DNA of 55,164 nucleotides from an uncultured Eubacteriales bacterium (GTDB lineage Bacteria; Bacillota; Clostridia; Peptostreptococcales; Anaerovoracaceae). The position numbers were made by a program, and so were the translations under genes. Below are positions 1 to 7,838 of the stretch, piece by piece (position 1 is the stretch's first letter; each line of letters opens with the position of its first letter). Location of the stretch: contig UQXL01000017.1 in NCBI GenBank assembly GCA_900545135.1, forward strand, positions 1 to 55,164, read 5' to 3'. The notes below the pieces were generated by a model. The model saw nothing but the letters and a program-made list of their open reading frames with translations. It had not been told where the DNA came from and made no database searches.

Positions 1-1127
1 TCAGTAGTACTTATTTAAATCAGATAGAGAATGGCATTGCTGTTCCCTCTGCTGAATTAAAACAAACGATGGAAAAACAGCTTGAGCGTTTCAATCCGAA
101 AGAACCCCTGTTCTTATTGATTGATTACTTTCGTGCCCGCTTTCCTACTACGGACGCATTAAAGATTATTCGTGATGTATTACAACTGAAAGCGGATTAT
201 ATGCTTTATGAAGATTTTGGAAAGTACGGATATGAAAGCAAATATGTTTTAGGCGACATCAACATCATGTGTTCCATGCAGGAGCATTTAGGCGTTTTGT
301 TAGAACTGAAAGGCAGAGGGTGTAGGCAAATGGAAAGTTATCTGCTGGCACAGGAACGCTCATGGTATGATTTTATGCTTGATTGCATGACGGTTGGCGG
401 TGTGATGAAACGGCTTGACTTGGCTATCAATGACCGAGCAGGAATATTAGATATTCCAAAGTTAAAGGAAAAATATATGGCTGGCGAATGTGTTTCCTAT
501 TTCCGTAAGCAGAAAAATTACGGCAGTACAGAAAAATGTGGTGATGATACGCCAAAGAACACAGGCGAAACTTTGTATCTCGGTTCAACAAGCAGTGAAT
601 TATATATGTGTGTTTATCAGAAAAATTATGAGCAGTATGTCAAAAATGGCACAGAAGTTGAAGATACCCAAATCAAGAACCGTTTTGAAATACGCATGAA
701 GAATGAACGAGCCTATTATGCGGTTAAAGATTTACTGACCTATCGAGACGCAGAACGCAACGCTTTTTCTATCATCAATCATTATGTCCGTTTTGTAGAT
801 AGAGAAGATGATAAACTGAAAAGTCAATGGAAAATGAATGATAATTGGGCTTGGTTTGTAGGAGAAAACAGAGAGCCGATACGATTAACCACAAAGCCAG
901 AGCCATACACCTTACACAAGGCATTGCATTGGCTACAAAGACAGGTTGCACCAACGATAAAAATGGTACAGGCATTGGACGAAGAAAATCATACAACGAT
1001 ACTGAAAGATATGATTGAACAGGCAGAACTTAAAGACAGGCATAAACATTTATTACAGTTAGAAAAATCAACCATAGAAGAACGCATAGATACCGCTGTT
1101 CCACAAGAGAATGACGGTATTTTTTAA
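1..1127 (+). CDS. Tn916 Orf20-type relaxase/replication initiator, 5' end missing
   Basis: Rep_trans-type protein that nicks the origin of transfer of Tn916-family integrative conjugative elements and can start their rolling-circle replication. The frame is open from base 3 with no start codon, so the gene is cut by the window edge. The first visible residues (YLNQIENGIAVPSAELK) look like the second half of a Cro/C1 helix-turn-helix that precedes the Rep domain in this family, so the ATG at 69 is internal. Downstream are LFLLIDYFRARFPTTDA and FEIRMKNERAYYAVKDLL, typical of Orf20 homologues. The stop is at 1125-1127. In an intact Tn916-type element many kilobases separate orf20 from xis/int; here only about 730 bases do, which suggests internal deletion. 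Family assignment is confident; activity is not testable from a partial gene. Confidence 0.88.
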   Translation, partial: SSTYLNQIENGIAVPSAELKQTMEKQLERFNPKEPLFLLIDYFRARFPTTDALKIIRDVLQLKADYMLYEDFGKYGYESKYVLGDINIMCSMQEHLGVLLELKGRGCRQMESYLLAQERSWYDFMLDCMTVGGVMKRLDLAINDRAGILDIPKLKEKYMAGECVSYFRKQKNYGSTEKCGDDTPKNTGETLYLGSTSSELYMCVYQKNYEQYVKNGTEVEDTQIKNRFEIRMKNERAYYAVKDLLTYRDAERNAFSIINHYVRFVDREDDKLKSQWKMNDNWAWFVGENREPIRLTTKPEPYTLHKALHWLQRQVAPTIKMVQALDEENHTTILKDMIEQAELKDRHKHLLQLEKSTIEERIDTAVPQENDGIF

Positions 1128-1853
1128 TTTTTTTGATAAACCTGCAACAAAACATCAACTAGCGTACAGATATGGTGCGAGAAAAGGAAATCTAACTTTT
1201 TTTCAAAACTACTCATTAAATCGAGGGTTGCTGTCCCTATATAGAGTGAAAGAAGAAAAAATTTCTTGATTTGGTTAATAAGCAGGCTCTTGAAGTACAG
1301 TGTTGTTCTGAAAAGAAAATCAATATTTCCGCAAAACTATTGTCAATTTGTATTCAAACAGGCATTAGCAGTTGAGTGTTGGTGTGAAAAGAAGAAAATA
1401 TTTTCATTTTCAACTTAACAATCCGTAGTTTCCGTTCCCTATATGGTGCAGGAAAAGAAAAAAAGTTTTGAATATTGGTTACGCTTTTGCTCTTTTCCAA
1501 CGCGGTATATAGGAAAGACGATTTTCTTCTTTCGTGTTCTTTGATAACCGAATAAAGCAATTCAATACCTTAGACAGACAGCGAGCCTTTGAAACAGATA
1601 CGCCATGACCTTTCCCCTGCAAAAGCGAGCGATAACCTATCTGTGTTCCGGTAAAAGATTTGTCCTCTTTTACCGCCATGACCTGTTCTGTCTGATAATG
1701 ATACTCCCGTACAGCCACAGCTTGAGCGTTAAAAGCGTCGCACGCAATGGGTATGGCTGCATAAGAACTATGCAGAGGTGGAAGTCCTGTGGGCTATGAC
1801 AAAAGCCATTGAATTGCTTAGAAAAAGATTTTTACAGAAAGGGGTGAGAATTT
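1128..1853. other. Decayed spacer of the Tn916-type element
   Basis: About 725 AT-rich bases with no convincing intact gene. Three loosely similar stretches resembling CCCTATATGGTGxxxGAAAAG lie near 1170, 1230 and 1435, as if an old short repeat had degenerated. A minus-strand frame of 79 codons (1479-1718) and an overlapping one (1354-1560) share the same region in different frames, which fits frameshifted remains of one small gene, but neither has a recognised domain. I see no promoter or oriT that I would defend. Confidence 0.5.
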
Positions 1854-1861
1854 ATGCATGA
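1733..1861 (+). pseudogene. 3' fragment of a small element gene upstream of xis
   Basis: A 42-codon open stretch without a start codon begins just after an in-frame TAA at 1730 and runs into the xis start. It reads NYAEVEVLWAMTKAIELL followed by RKRFLQKG, a sensible amphipathic helical sequence, unlike the surrounding low-complexity DNA. It is placed where Tn916-type elements carry a small accessory gene before xis. I read it as the C-terminal remnant of such a gene after the deletion that removed the element's middle. The identity of the parent gene is not known to me. Confidence 0.35.
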
Positions 1862-2054
1862 TTTAAGTATGCCATTATGGGAGAGATACCTTATGACAAT
1901 CGAAGAAGCGTCCAGTTACTTCCGCATTGGCGAAAATAAATTGCGTCAAATTGCCAATGAGCATAAACGAGAATGTGTCGTTATGAATGGTAACCGTATG
2001 CTTATCAAGAAAAAGAATTTTGAAAAAGTCATAGATAAACTAGAACAAATTTAG
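1854..2054 (+). CDS. xis: Tn916-type excisionase
   Basis: Small DNA-bending recombination directionality factor that, with Int, excises the element. The 66-residue protein matches Tn916 Xis in length and sequence pattern: (L/I)WERY then TIEEASSYFRIGENKLRQIA (winged-helix MerR-like recognition helix), then VMNGNRMLIKKKNFEKVID. The start ATG follows GGGGTGAG at a suitable distance. It sits 81 bases before int, as in Tn916. The gene appears intact, so excision could still be possible even though the transfer genes seem lost. Confidence 0.93.
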   Translation: MHDLSMPLWERYLMTIEEASSYFRIGENKLRQIANEHKRECVVMNGNRMLIKKKNFEKVIDKLEQI

Positions 2055-2058
2055 TGCA

Positions 2059-2111
2059 AAAGAGCCTTGTGCGTGTTATGATTTGATTAAGTCGTATATA
2101 CAAGGCTCTTT
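2059..2111 (+). promoter_or_regulatory. 12-bp inverted repeat between xis and int
   Basis: AAAGAGCCTTGT at 2059-2070 is perfectly complementary to ACAAGGCTCTTT at 2100-2111, with a 29-base AT-rich loop. The right arm ends 14 bases before the int ribosome binding site AAGGAG. There is no long T-run, so it is more likely an attenuator, RNA-processing or Int/Xis-related structure than a full terminator. Confidence 0.5.
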
Positions 2112-2135
2112 CATACTTTGAAAGGAGTTTGAAAG

Positions 2136-3326
2136 ATGTCAGCATTAAAAAGACGAGATAACAAAAACAGAATATTACAGAGAGGAGAAAGTCAAAGAGC
2201 AGACGGAAGATACACTTACAAATATGTAGACGCATTGGGTAAAACAAAATATGTGTATGCTTGGAAATTATTACCGACAGACAGAACACCGAAAGGCAAA
2301 CGAGATGATTTATCATTAAGGGAAAAGGAGCGTATCATACAAAGAGATTTGTATGACGGTATCGACACGCAGGGCGGTAAAATGACACTTTGTCAGCTAT
2401 ACGCTAAAAAGAACGCACAGCGACCAAATGTAACGAAAAATACAGAAGTCGGCAGAAAGTACCTTATGAAAGCCTTAGAGGACGATATACTCGGTTCTAG
2501 TAGCATTGACAGTATTAAACCGTCAGACGCTAGAGAATGGGCAATCCGTATGCAACAGAGAGGTTTTTCCTTTGGAACAATCAAGAATTATAAGCGTTCA
2601 TTAAAAGCGTCGTTCTGTATGGCGATTGATGATGATTATGTAAGGAAGAACCCTTTTGATTTTTCACTTAGTGAAGTTCTAGAAAATGACAGCAAAACTA
2701 AAGTCGCATTAAGTGAAGAACAGGAAAGAGCATTACTTGATTTTATAGCACAGGATAACTGTTATCAGAAATACTATGATGATGTGCTGATACTGTTGAA
2801 AACAGGATTAAGAATATCAGAGTTCTGCGGATTGACAAGGAACGACTTAGATTTTGAAAATCATTCAATCAATATCAATCATCAGTTACTGAAAAACAAA
2901 GACGGTTACTATATCAATGAGCCAAAGACAAAAAGCGGTATCCGCAAAGTGCCAATGAGCGATGAAACAGAAAAAGCCTTTCAGAGAGTGTTGAAAAGGA
3001 AACAGAAACCTATGATAAAAGAGATTGACGGTTGTCGTCACTTCCTGTTTCTTTTAGAGAATGGTTATCCTGTACATAACGTAACATACAAAACATTATT
3101 GATACGCATAGTTAAGAAGTATAACAAGACAAATGATGTTCCATTGCCACACATCACACCGCATACACTAAGACATACATTCTGTACGCGATTAGCACAA
3201 AAGAATATGAAGCCAAAGAATTTGCAGTATATTATGGGACATTCTAATATAACAATCACACTCAACTTATACGCTCATGCCTCAGAAGTTGGGACAAATA
3301 AAGAAATGAGAAGTATGATAGCGTGA
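2136..3326 (+). CDS. int: Tn916-family tyrosine integrase
   Basis: Site-specific tyrosine recombinase that integrates and excises the element. The 396-residue protein has the Tn916 arm-binding N-terminal domain (KRRDNKNRILQRGESQR, then DGRYTYKYVDALG), a SAM-like core-binding domain around residues 85-170 (LCQLYAKKNAQRPNV, SIDSIKPSDAREWAIRM), and the catalytic domain from about 185. Catalytic residues are visible: Arg in LLKTGLRISEF, His-x-x-Arg in TPHTLRHTFCT, His in MGHSN, and the nucleophile Tyr in NLYAHAS. AAGGAG lies 8 bases before the ATG. No disruption is seen. It marks the right end of the element, whose junction should lie within the following 150 bases or so. Confidence 0.96.
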   Translation: MSALKRRDNKNRILQRGESQRADGRYTYKYVDALGKTKYVYAWKLLPTDRTPKGKRDDLSLREKERIIQRDLYDGIDTQGGKMTLCQLYAKKNAQRPNVTKNTEVGRKYLMKALEDDILGSSSIDSIKPSDAREWAIRMQQRGFSFGTIKNYKRSLKASFCMAIDDDYVRKNPFDFSLSEVLENDSKTKVALSEEQERALLDFIAQDNCYQKYYDDVLILLKTGLRISEFCGLTRNDLDFENHSININHQLLKNKDGYYINEPKTKSGIRKVPMSDETEKAFQRVLKRKQKPMIKEIDGCRHFLFLLENGYPVHNVTYKTLLIRIVKKYNKTNDVPLPHITPHTLRHTFCTRLAQKNMKPKNLQYIMGHSNITITLNLYAHASEVGTNKEMRSMIA

Positions 3327-3490
3327 TTTACAACGAAATGTACAACGATTGACAGTGAAGATATGCGTAGTGTAAACCCAGTTCTGCGGTAGATTGAGAA
3401 AATGAAAAAAGCCGATAACCCTTGAAAAACAAGGATATATCGGCAATTTGAGAACTTATGAAAAGATATAGAAAAAGTTGATACTATTTT
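3327..3490. mobile_element. Probable right terminus region of the Tn916-type element
   Basis: AT-rich sequence after int. An imperfect palindrome at 3411-3444 (GCCGATA ... CCTTG AAAAA CAAGG ... TATCGGC) may be the int terminator or part of the end structure. The chromosomal gene to the right is terminated at 3495, so the element/chromosome junction should lie between about 3445 and 3490. I cannot fix it because the left junction is outside the window. Confidence 0.45.
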
Positions 3491-3494
3491 GCAT

Positions 3495-3538
3495 CAAAAA
3501 AGCCCGGCAGAAATTTTGGTTTTTGCCCTGCCGAGCCT
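3495..3538 (-). terminator. Terminator of the small exported protein gene
   Basis: On the minus strand, GGCTCGGCAG pairs with CTGCCGGGCT across an AT-rich loop, followed by seven T residues. It lies 39 bases after the stop codon at 3577. Confidence 0.8.
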
Positions 3539-3576
3539 TGTATATGAATTTTCCCGCGTCCATTTCACGTGCTCAT

Positions 3577-4014
3577 TCACTGAAACTTCACTCCTTCAGG
3601 TATCGCGCCATATATGAGCGTATCGTCCTTCTTTTCAAAAACTGTGCATGTGTTCTGAGCAATATCCAGCAATTCTATCGTAGAGGTATCTTTCCAGATT
3701 ACATAGTATTGGCTGTCACTGCCACATAGCTTGTAAACTTCCTTCGTCACCGTATCAGCACTACCGCTGTCTTTCACATTTACGCCATCCATCCCGTAGG
3801 ATTCAAGTGTAAATCCCTTTATACCGCGTCCCTCGTCGGCATGCTCCAGCAGAAGAATCAGCGAAGTCTCTTCACTGGCATATGTGCCGTATATGACCGC
3901 ATTTTCAACGTCTTTTTCTCTTTTCTGCGAGCTGCTGAAATAATATTGCGTCAAATTGAGGACGAGCGAAACTCCAAGCAGTAACAGGAGTATCTTGTTT
4001 GTTTTGGTTTTCAT
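3577..4014 (-). CDS. Small exported or membrane-anchored hypothetical protein
   Basis: A 145-residue protein with a positively charged N-terminus followed by a single hydrophobic segment (ILLLLLGVSLVLNL, about residues 8-22), so a signal anchor or signal peptide; the rest is hydrophilic and predicted extracytoplasmic. No lipobox cysteine follows the segment. I recognise no family. The start at 4014 is chosen because GGGAGG lies 6 bases upstream; the longer frame to 4047 lacks such a site. It stands alone, with its own terminator, between the mobile element and gntR. Confidence 0.7.
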   Translation of the reverse strand: MKTKTNKILLLLLGVSLVLNLTQYYFSSSQKREKDVENAVIYGTYASEETSLILLLEHADEGRGIKGFTLESYGMDGVNVKDSGSADTVTKEVYKLCGSDSQYYVIWKDTSTIELLDIAQNTCTVFEKKDDTLIYGAIPEGVKFQ

Positions 4015-4170
4015 CGGAACCTCCCTTATTTTAAACAATTGACACACATTGAAACACCTTTCTGTAACTCACCGTAACATTTATTTATATGAATGTCAAT
4101 AATATAACATAATTTCAGAAGATAATTTTATGAGCTTGTCAGCATATTTGTGATAAGGGAGCCGCCTGTA

Positions 4171-4199
4171 TTGACTTTTTGCTTAAATTTAAATAATAT
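4171..4199 (+). promoter_or_regulatory. Predicted gntR promoter
   Basis: TTGACT at 4171-4176, a 17-base spacer and TAATAT at 4194-4199, about 45 bases before the GntR start codon. Good match to a housekeeping sigma-A promoter. Confidence 0.6.
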
Positions 4200-4243
4200 T
4201 ATTTTATTATACAAAAAAGAAAAGGCAGACAGAAGACATCACT

Positions 4244-4894
4244 ATGGAAAGATTCAAGACACTTAAAGACCACGTATACGATTTTATCGCAGAAGAAATC
4301 AGAGAAGGCAAACTTCTCCCTGGCCAGCGGATAAGCGAAAACGATATCTGCACGGAGCTGGAGATCAGCCGCACGCCTGTGAGAGAAGCGCTGATTCAGC
4401 TGGCGGCTGAGGGCATCATAAACAACACTTCAAGAAAAGGCTTCACTATAAAAACCATAACAGTCAAGGAGCTGTCGGAGCTTTATACGGTCATAGGCGC
4501 TCTTGACGCCGCCGCTGCCAGACTGTCCTGCGGCAGACTGACCAAACATGACTACGACGACATGTCCTTTTACATAGAATCCATAGACGTGGCCATCAAG
4601 GCCGGCAACTTCGATATATACCACCGCCAGCAGCTGGCCTTTCACCAGGTCTATATACAAAAATGCGGCAACAAAACGCTCATCGGATATATAGAGACGG
4701 CAAAAAACAAACTGCTGAGCAAGGTCTACACCAATTCTGTAGAGCAGCACGCCATGGACATGCTCTATGACGTCAACGACGAGCACCGCCGCATACTCCA
4801 GCTGCTGAAAGACGGCGATCAGGACGGCGTTTCCAAGTTCATAACAGAAAAGCACTGGGTTCCTGTCTATAAAGACGATGATATAATCTTTTAA
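4244..4894 (+). CDS. GntR-family (FCD domain) transcriptional regulator
   Basis: DNA-binding repressor or activator of the FadR/FCD type. Residues 5-70 form the winged helix (VYDFIAEEIREGKLLPGQRI, then ICTELEISRTPVREALIQLA); residues about 75-205 form the helical FCD effector domain, which in this family binds a small carboxylate through a metal held by Asp/His residues. Candidate ligands are visible in HRQQLAFHQVY and NDEHRRIL. The 216-residue length is normal. The Shine-Dalgarno signal is weak (AAGAAAAGG). No metabolic gene adjoins it on the same strand, so its target and ligand cannot be inferred. Confidence 0.88.
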   Translation: MERFKTLKDHVYDFIAEEIREGKLLPGQRISENDICTELEISRTPVREALIQLAAEGIINNTSRKGFTIKTITVKELSELYTVIGALDAAAARLSCGRLTKHDYDDMSFYIESIDVAIKAGNFDIYHRQQLAFHQVYIQKCGNKTLIGYIETAKNKLLSKVYTNSVEQHAMDMLYDVNDEHRRILQLLKDGDQDGVSKFITEKHWVPVYKDDDIIF

Positions 4895-4911
4895 AGCCCG
4901 TGACTCTTAAA

Positions 4912-4964
4912 CCAAAAACACCTGCCGCAGCTTCATTAAGCCGCGGCAGGTATCTTTATATTGT
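4912..4964. terminator. Bidirectional terminator between gntR and pnp
   Basis: CCTGCCGC at 4921-4928 pairs with GCGGCAGG at 4943-4950; T-rich sequence follows on both strands. It separates the convergent gntR and pnp genes. Confidence 0.8.
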
Positions 4965-4973
4965 TTTATGCAA

Positions 4974-7094
4974 TTATTTTTTCTCGTCAGGATAGCTGGT
5001 TCTCAGCAGGTTTATCCTGTTCTGGCTGTCTATCTCGGAAACCTTGACTTCAACCGTATCTCCGATATTCATCACATCTTCCACCTTTTCCACTCTGCCC
5101 TTGGCCATCTTGGAAATGTGGAGCAGTCCCTCCTTGCCAGGAAGCACTTCAATGAACGCGCCGAAGCTCATGATCCTGGTAACCGTTCCCTCGTAGACCT
5201 CTCCGACTTCCACTTCCTTGGTAAGCAGCTCTATCTCATGTTTAGCGGCGTCAGCACTGGCCTGGTCGGTGCTGTAGATGCTCACAAGCCCAGGTACGTC
5301 CTCTGAAATGTCTATCTTGACTCCGGTTTCATCAATTATCCTGTTGATAGTCTTTCCTCCCGGTCCGATGACGATTCTCACCTTGTCAGGGTCGATGTTC
5401 ATGGTCAGAGCACGCGGAGCGTACTTGGAAAGCTCTTCACGCGGAGCCTGGATTTCTTCCAGCATCTTGCCCATGATATACATTCTGCCTTCCTTGGCCT
5501 GATTCAGAGCTTTCTCGAGGATCTCCCTGGAAAGTCCGTGAACCTTGATGTCCATCTGAATGGCCGTAACTCCGACTTCCGTACCGGTAACTTTGAAGTC
5601 CATATCGCCGAGGAAGTCTTCCATTCCCTGAATATCTGAAAGGATAGCAAACTCCGATGAACCGTCCTCTTTGACTCTCTCTATGAGACCCATGGCGATT
5701 CCGGCTACAGGTCTGGTGATAGGAACTCCGGCGTCCATCAGCGCAAGGCATGATCCGCATGTCGAACCCATGGAAGTAGAGCCGTTTGACGAAAGAACTT
5801 CCGATACTACTCTTATGGCGTAAGGGAAATCTTCAACGCTCGGAAGTACAGGCACGAGAGCTCTTTCCGCCAAAGCACCGTGGCCTATCTCTCTTCTTCC
5901 CGGACTTCTTGAAGTCTTGGCTTCTCCCACTGAAAATCCCGGGAAATTGTAGTGGTGCATATATCTCTTGGAAGTCTGCTCCGTGATTCCGTCTATAGTC
6001 TGCGCCTCGCTTGCAGGAGCCAGAGTACATACGGAAAGGACCTGGGTCTGGCCTCTCTTGAAAAGTCCGGTTCCGTGAGTTCTCGGCAGAACTCCGGTCT
6101 CGCACCATATAGGTCTGATCTCTTCGTGCTTTCTGTTGTCCGGACGGATTCCCTCGTCCAGAATCATCGCTCTTACGGTCTCCTTGGTTATGTTGTAGAG
6201 AACCGTATCTATATCCTTGCCGCCCTCAGGGTAGATCTCGGCGAAATGCTCCTTGGTGTCTATCTCAACGGCGTCCATGTTTTCAAGTCTTTCCAGCTTG
6301 TCAGGAGTCTGAATAGCTTCTCTCATCTTAGGCGCAGCATACTCCCTGACCGCCTGGTCGATCTCTTCCAGCGGCTTGTATAAAACGACGTCCTGCTTAG
6401 GCTTGCCGACTTCTCTCACTACCTCTTCGATGAACTCGACTATCTTTTTGATTTCCTCATGGGCGAAAAGTATCGCATCCAGCATTTCCATCTCAGGAAC
6501 TTCGTTGGCTCCTGCTTCGACCATCATTATCGCCTCTTTGGTACCGGAAACGGTCATATCCATGTCGGAAACTTCCCTCTGCTCCAAAGTAGGGTTTATG
6601 ACCAGTTGGCCGTCCACTCTTCCCACTTTAACTGAACCGGTCGGGCCGTCCCACGGTATGTCTGACGTTGCCAGCGCCACCGATGAACCGATCATGCCGC
6701 AAACTTCCGGCGAGCAGTCAGGGTCTACGGACATTACTGTGGCCACGACCACTACGTCGTTATAATATCCTTTAGGAAACAGCGGACGGATAGGTCTGTC
6801 TATCAGCCTTGAGGAAAGGATCGCGTGTTCGCTCGGTCTTCCCTCTCTCTTGATGAAGCCTCCCGGAATCTTTCCTGCTGCGTACATTCTCTCTTCAAAG
6901 TCCACCGAAAGCGGGAAAAAGTCTATGTCAGGCTTCGGTTCTTTAGAAGCGCAGGCCGTAACGTTGACCACGGTATCTCCGTATTTCACCATGACTTGTC
7001 CGTTGGCCTGTTCGCAGACCTTACCGATCTCCAGCTGCAGAAGCCTTCCTCCCACCGCTGTCTTGAATACTCTGTAATCTTCAAATCTTGCCAT
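4974..7094 (-). CDS. pnp: Polyribonucleotide nucleotidyltransferase (PNPase)
   Basis: Phosphorolytic 3'-5' exoribonuclease of mRNA turnover, acting as a trimer in the cytoplasm. Two RNase PH-like domains (about 10-220 and 310-545) flank an all-alpha linker; the second contains FKRGQTQVLSVCTLAPASEA and PGRREIGHGALAERAL. A KH domain follows with the GxxG loop (VIGPGGKTINRI) and an S1 domain closes the protein (YEGTVTRIMSFGAFIEVLPG). At 706 residues it is full length. A TTG at 7103 would add three residues but sits only 3 bases from AGGAGG; the ATG at 7094 (12 bases away) gives the usual MARF-type start. It follows rpsO, the classical order, after a hairpin that could be a processing or attenuation site. 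Confidence 0.98.
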   Translation of the reverse strand: MARFEDYRVFKTAVGGRLLQLEIGKVCEQANGQVMVKYGDTVVNVTACASKEPKPDIDFFPLSVDFEERMYAAGKIPGGFIKREGRPSEHAILSSRLIDRPIRPLFPKGYYNDVVVVATVMSVDPDCSPEVCGMIGSSVALATSDIPWDGPTGSVKVGRVDGQLVINPTLEQREVSDMDMTVSGTKEAIMMVEAGANEVPEMEMLDAILFAHEEIKKIVEFIEEVVREVGKPKQDVVLYKPLEEIDQAVREYAAPKMREAIQTPDKLERLENMDAVEIDTKEHFAEIYPEGGKDIDTVLYNITKETVRAMILDEGIRPDNRKHEEIRPIWCETGVLPRTHGTGLFKRGQTQVLSVCTLAPASEAQTIDGITEQTSKRYMHHYNFPGFSVGEAKTSRSPGRREIGHGALAERALVPVLPSVEDFPYAIRVVSEVLSSNGSTSMGSTCGSCLALMDAGVPITRPVAGIAMGLIERVKEDGSSEFAILSDIQGMEDFLGDMDFKVTGTEVGVTAIQMDIKVHGLSREILEKALNQAKEGRMYIMGKMLEEIQAPREELSKYAPRALTMNIDPDKVRIVIGPGGKTINRIIDETGVKIDISEDVPGLVSIYSTDQASADAAKHEIELLTKEVEVGEVYEGTVTRIMSFGAFIEVLPGKEGLLHISKMAKGRVEKVEDVMNIGDTVEVKVSEIDSQNRINLLRTSYPDEKK

Positions 7095-7224
7095 AATTAA
7101 CAACTACCTCCTGTTAATTCTCTTCTCTCTTCTTCTAACATGTTATATACGCCGGACTCCGCGCGCTCCGCCACCGCAGTTTCAGCACGGAGGCCGCGTC
7201 TTGCAATCTTCGCTTTAAAGCCGG

Positions 7225-7256
7225 CTAAAATTAAAGCGGGGATATTTTCCCCGCTT
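7225..7256 (-). terminator. Hairpin between rpsO and pnp
   Basis: On the minus strand AAGCGGGG pairs with CCCCGCTT (7-base loop), then TAATTTTAG. It may terminate part of the rpsO transcripts or act as the processing hairpin known between rpsO and pnp in other bacteria. Confidence 0.65.
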
Positions 7257-7276
7257 AAATTACTCAGTAAATAATC

Positions 7277-7543
7277 CTACTTTCTCAGTCCTAAACGAGC
7301 TATAAGAGTTCTGTATCTTTCCAAATCCTTCTCTTTCAGGTACGCAAGCAGGTTTCTTCTCTGTCCTACCATCTTCAGAAGGCCTCTTCTGGAATGATGG
7401 TCCTTCTTATGAACCTTTAAGTGCTCGTTGAGGTCGTTGATTCTGTAAGTCAGAACCGCTATCTGAACCTCCGGAGAACCGGTGTCTCCCTCTTTTAACT
7501 GATAATCCTTGATTATCTGCTGTTTGATCTCTTTAGTAATCAT
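7277..7543 (-). CDS. rpsO: 30S ribosomal protein S15
   Basis: Primary 16S rRNA-binding protein of the platform of the small subunit. The 88-residue product has the family hallmarks: LKEGDTGSPEVQIAVLT, then LNEHLKVHKKDHHSRRGLL, and QRRNLLAYLKEKDLERY. The start at 7543 is set by AGGAG seven bases upstream and by the family length; the frame stays open further upstream to 7630 but that stretch overlaps the predicted 5' leader. About 80 bases of leader precede the gene, in which S15 autoregulation, known in several bacteria, could operate; I could not match a specific leader structure. Confidence 0.98.
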   Translation of the reverse strand: MITKEIKQQIIKDYQLKEGDTGSPEVQIAVLTYRINDLNEHLKVHKKDHHSRRGLLKMVGQRRNLLAYLKEKDLERYRTLIARLGLRK

Positions 7544-7632
7544 CTTGTCTCTCCTTTTCCAATACGCCTGCCGCCTCGTAAAACGTCGGAGTGTCGTCAA
7601 AACGAAGCGATAGGTAATTATTTCACTCAATT

Positions 7633-7661
7633 ATATTACCATATCCGCTTGCGTTTGTCTA
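7633..7661 (-). promoter_or_regulatory. Predicted rpsO-pnp promoter
   Basis: Minus strand: TAGACA at 7661-7656, 17 bases, TAATAT at 7638-7633 with an extended TG element (TGG). A perfect TATAAT overlaps 3 bases further down. Transcription would start near 7625, giving an rpsO leader of about 80 bases. Confidence 0.65.
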
Positions 7662-7756
7662 TATTTTTTTTTACTTTTCCCGGCCTGCTCCCGCGCCCTG
7701 CTTTGTCTTTTCGGCGATATATTCCGCATATCTTTTCCCGCGCCCTCAAAGCTTTT

Positions 7757-7809
7757 CAAAAAAGACTAAACCGCTGAAACTCTTGCGATTGCCATTGTCT
7801 CAGCGGTTT
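7757..7809 (-). terminator. Terminator of the cstA-type gene
   Basis: Minus strand: AAACCGCTGA pairs with TCAGCGGTTT over a 22-base loop, followed after AGTC by six T residues. It lies 30 bases after the CstA stop. Confidence 0.75.
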
Positions 7810-7838
7810 TTATCAACACTTTTGTCCTATAGCCCTAA

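Noticed and set aside
1479..1718. A 79-codon minus-strand frame in the mobile element
   Set aside because: It could be a remnant of a small gene, but it overlaps another frame of similar quality and has no recognisable domain, so it is described only within the decayed spacer.
77..1730. 14-base direct repeat ACAGCTTGAGCGTT as proof of the element's deletion
   Set aside because: The length is short enough to be coincidence and the upstream copy lies inside the orf20 coding region, which is still intact; kept only as a remark.
5952..6383. Plus-strand frames of 90-420 codons opposite pnp, infB, polC and other genes
   Set aside because: They are shadows of high-confidence minus-strand genes and show no domain or ribosome binding site.
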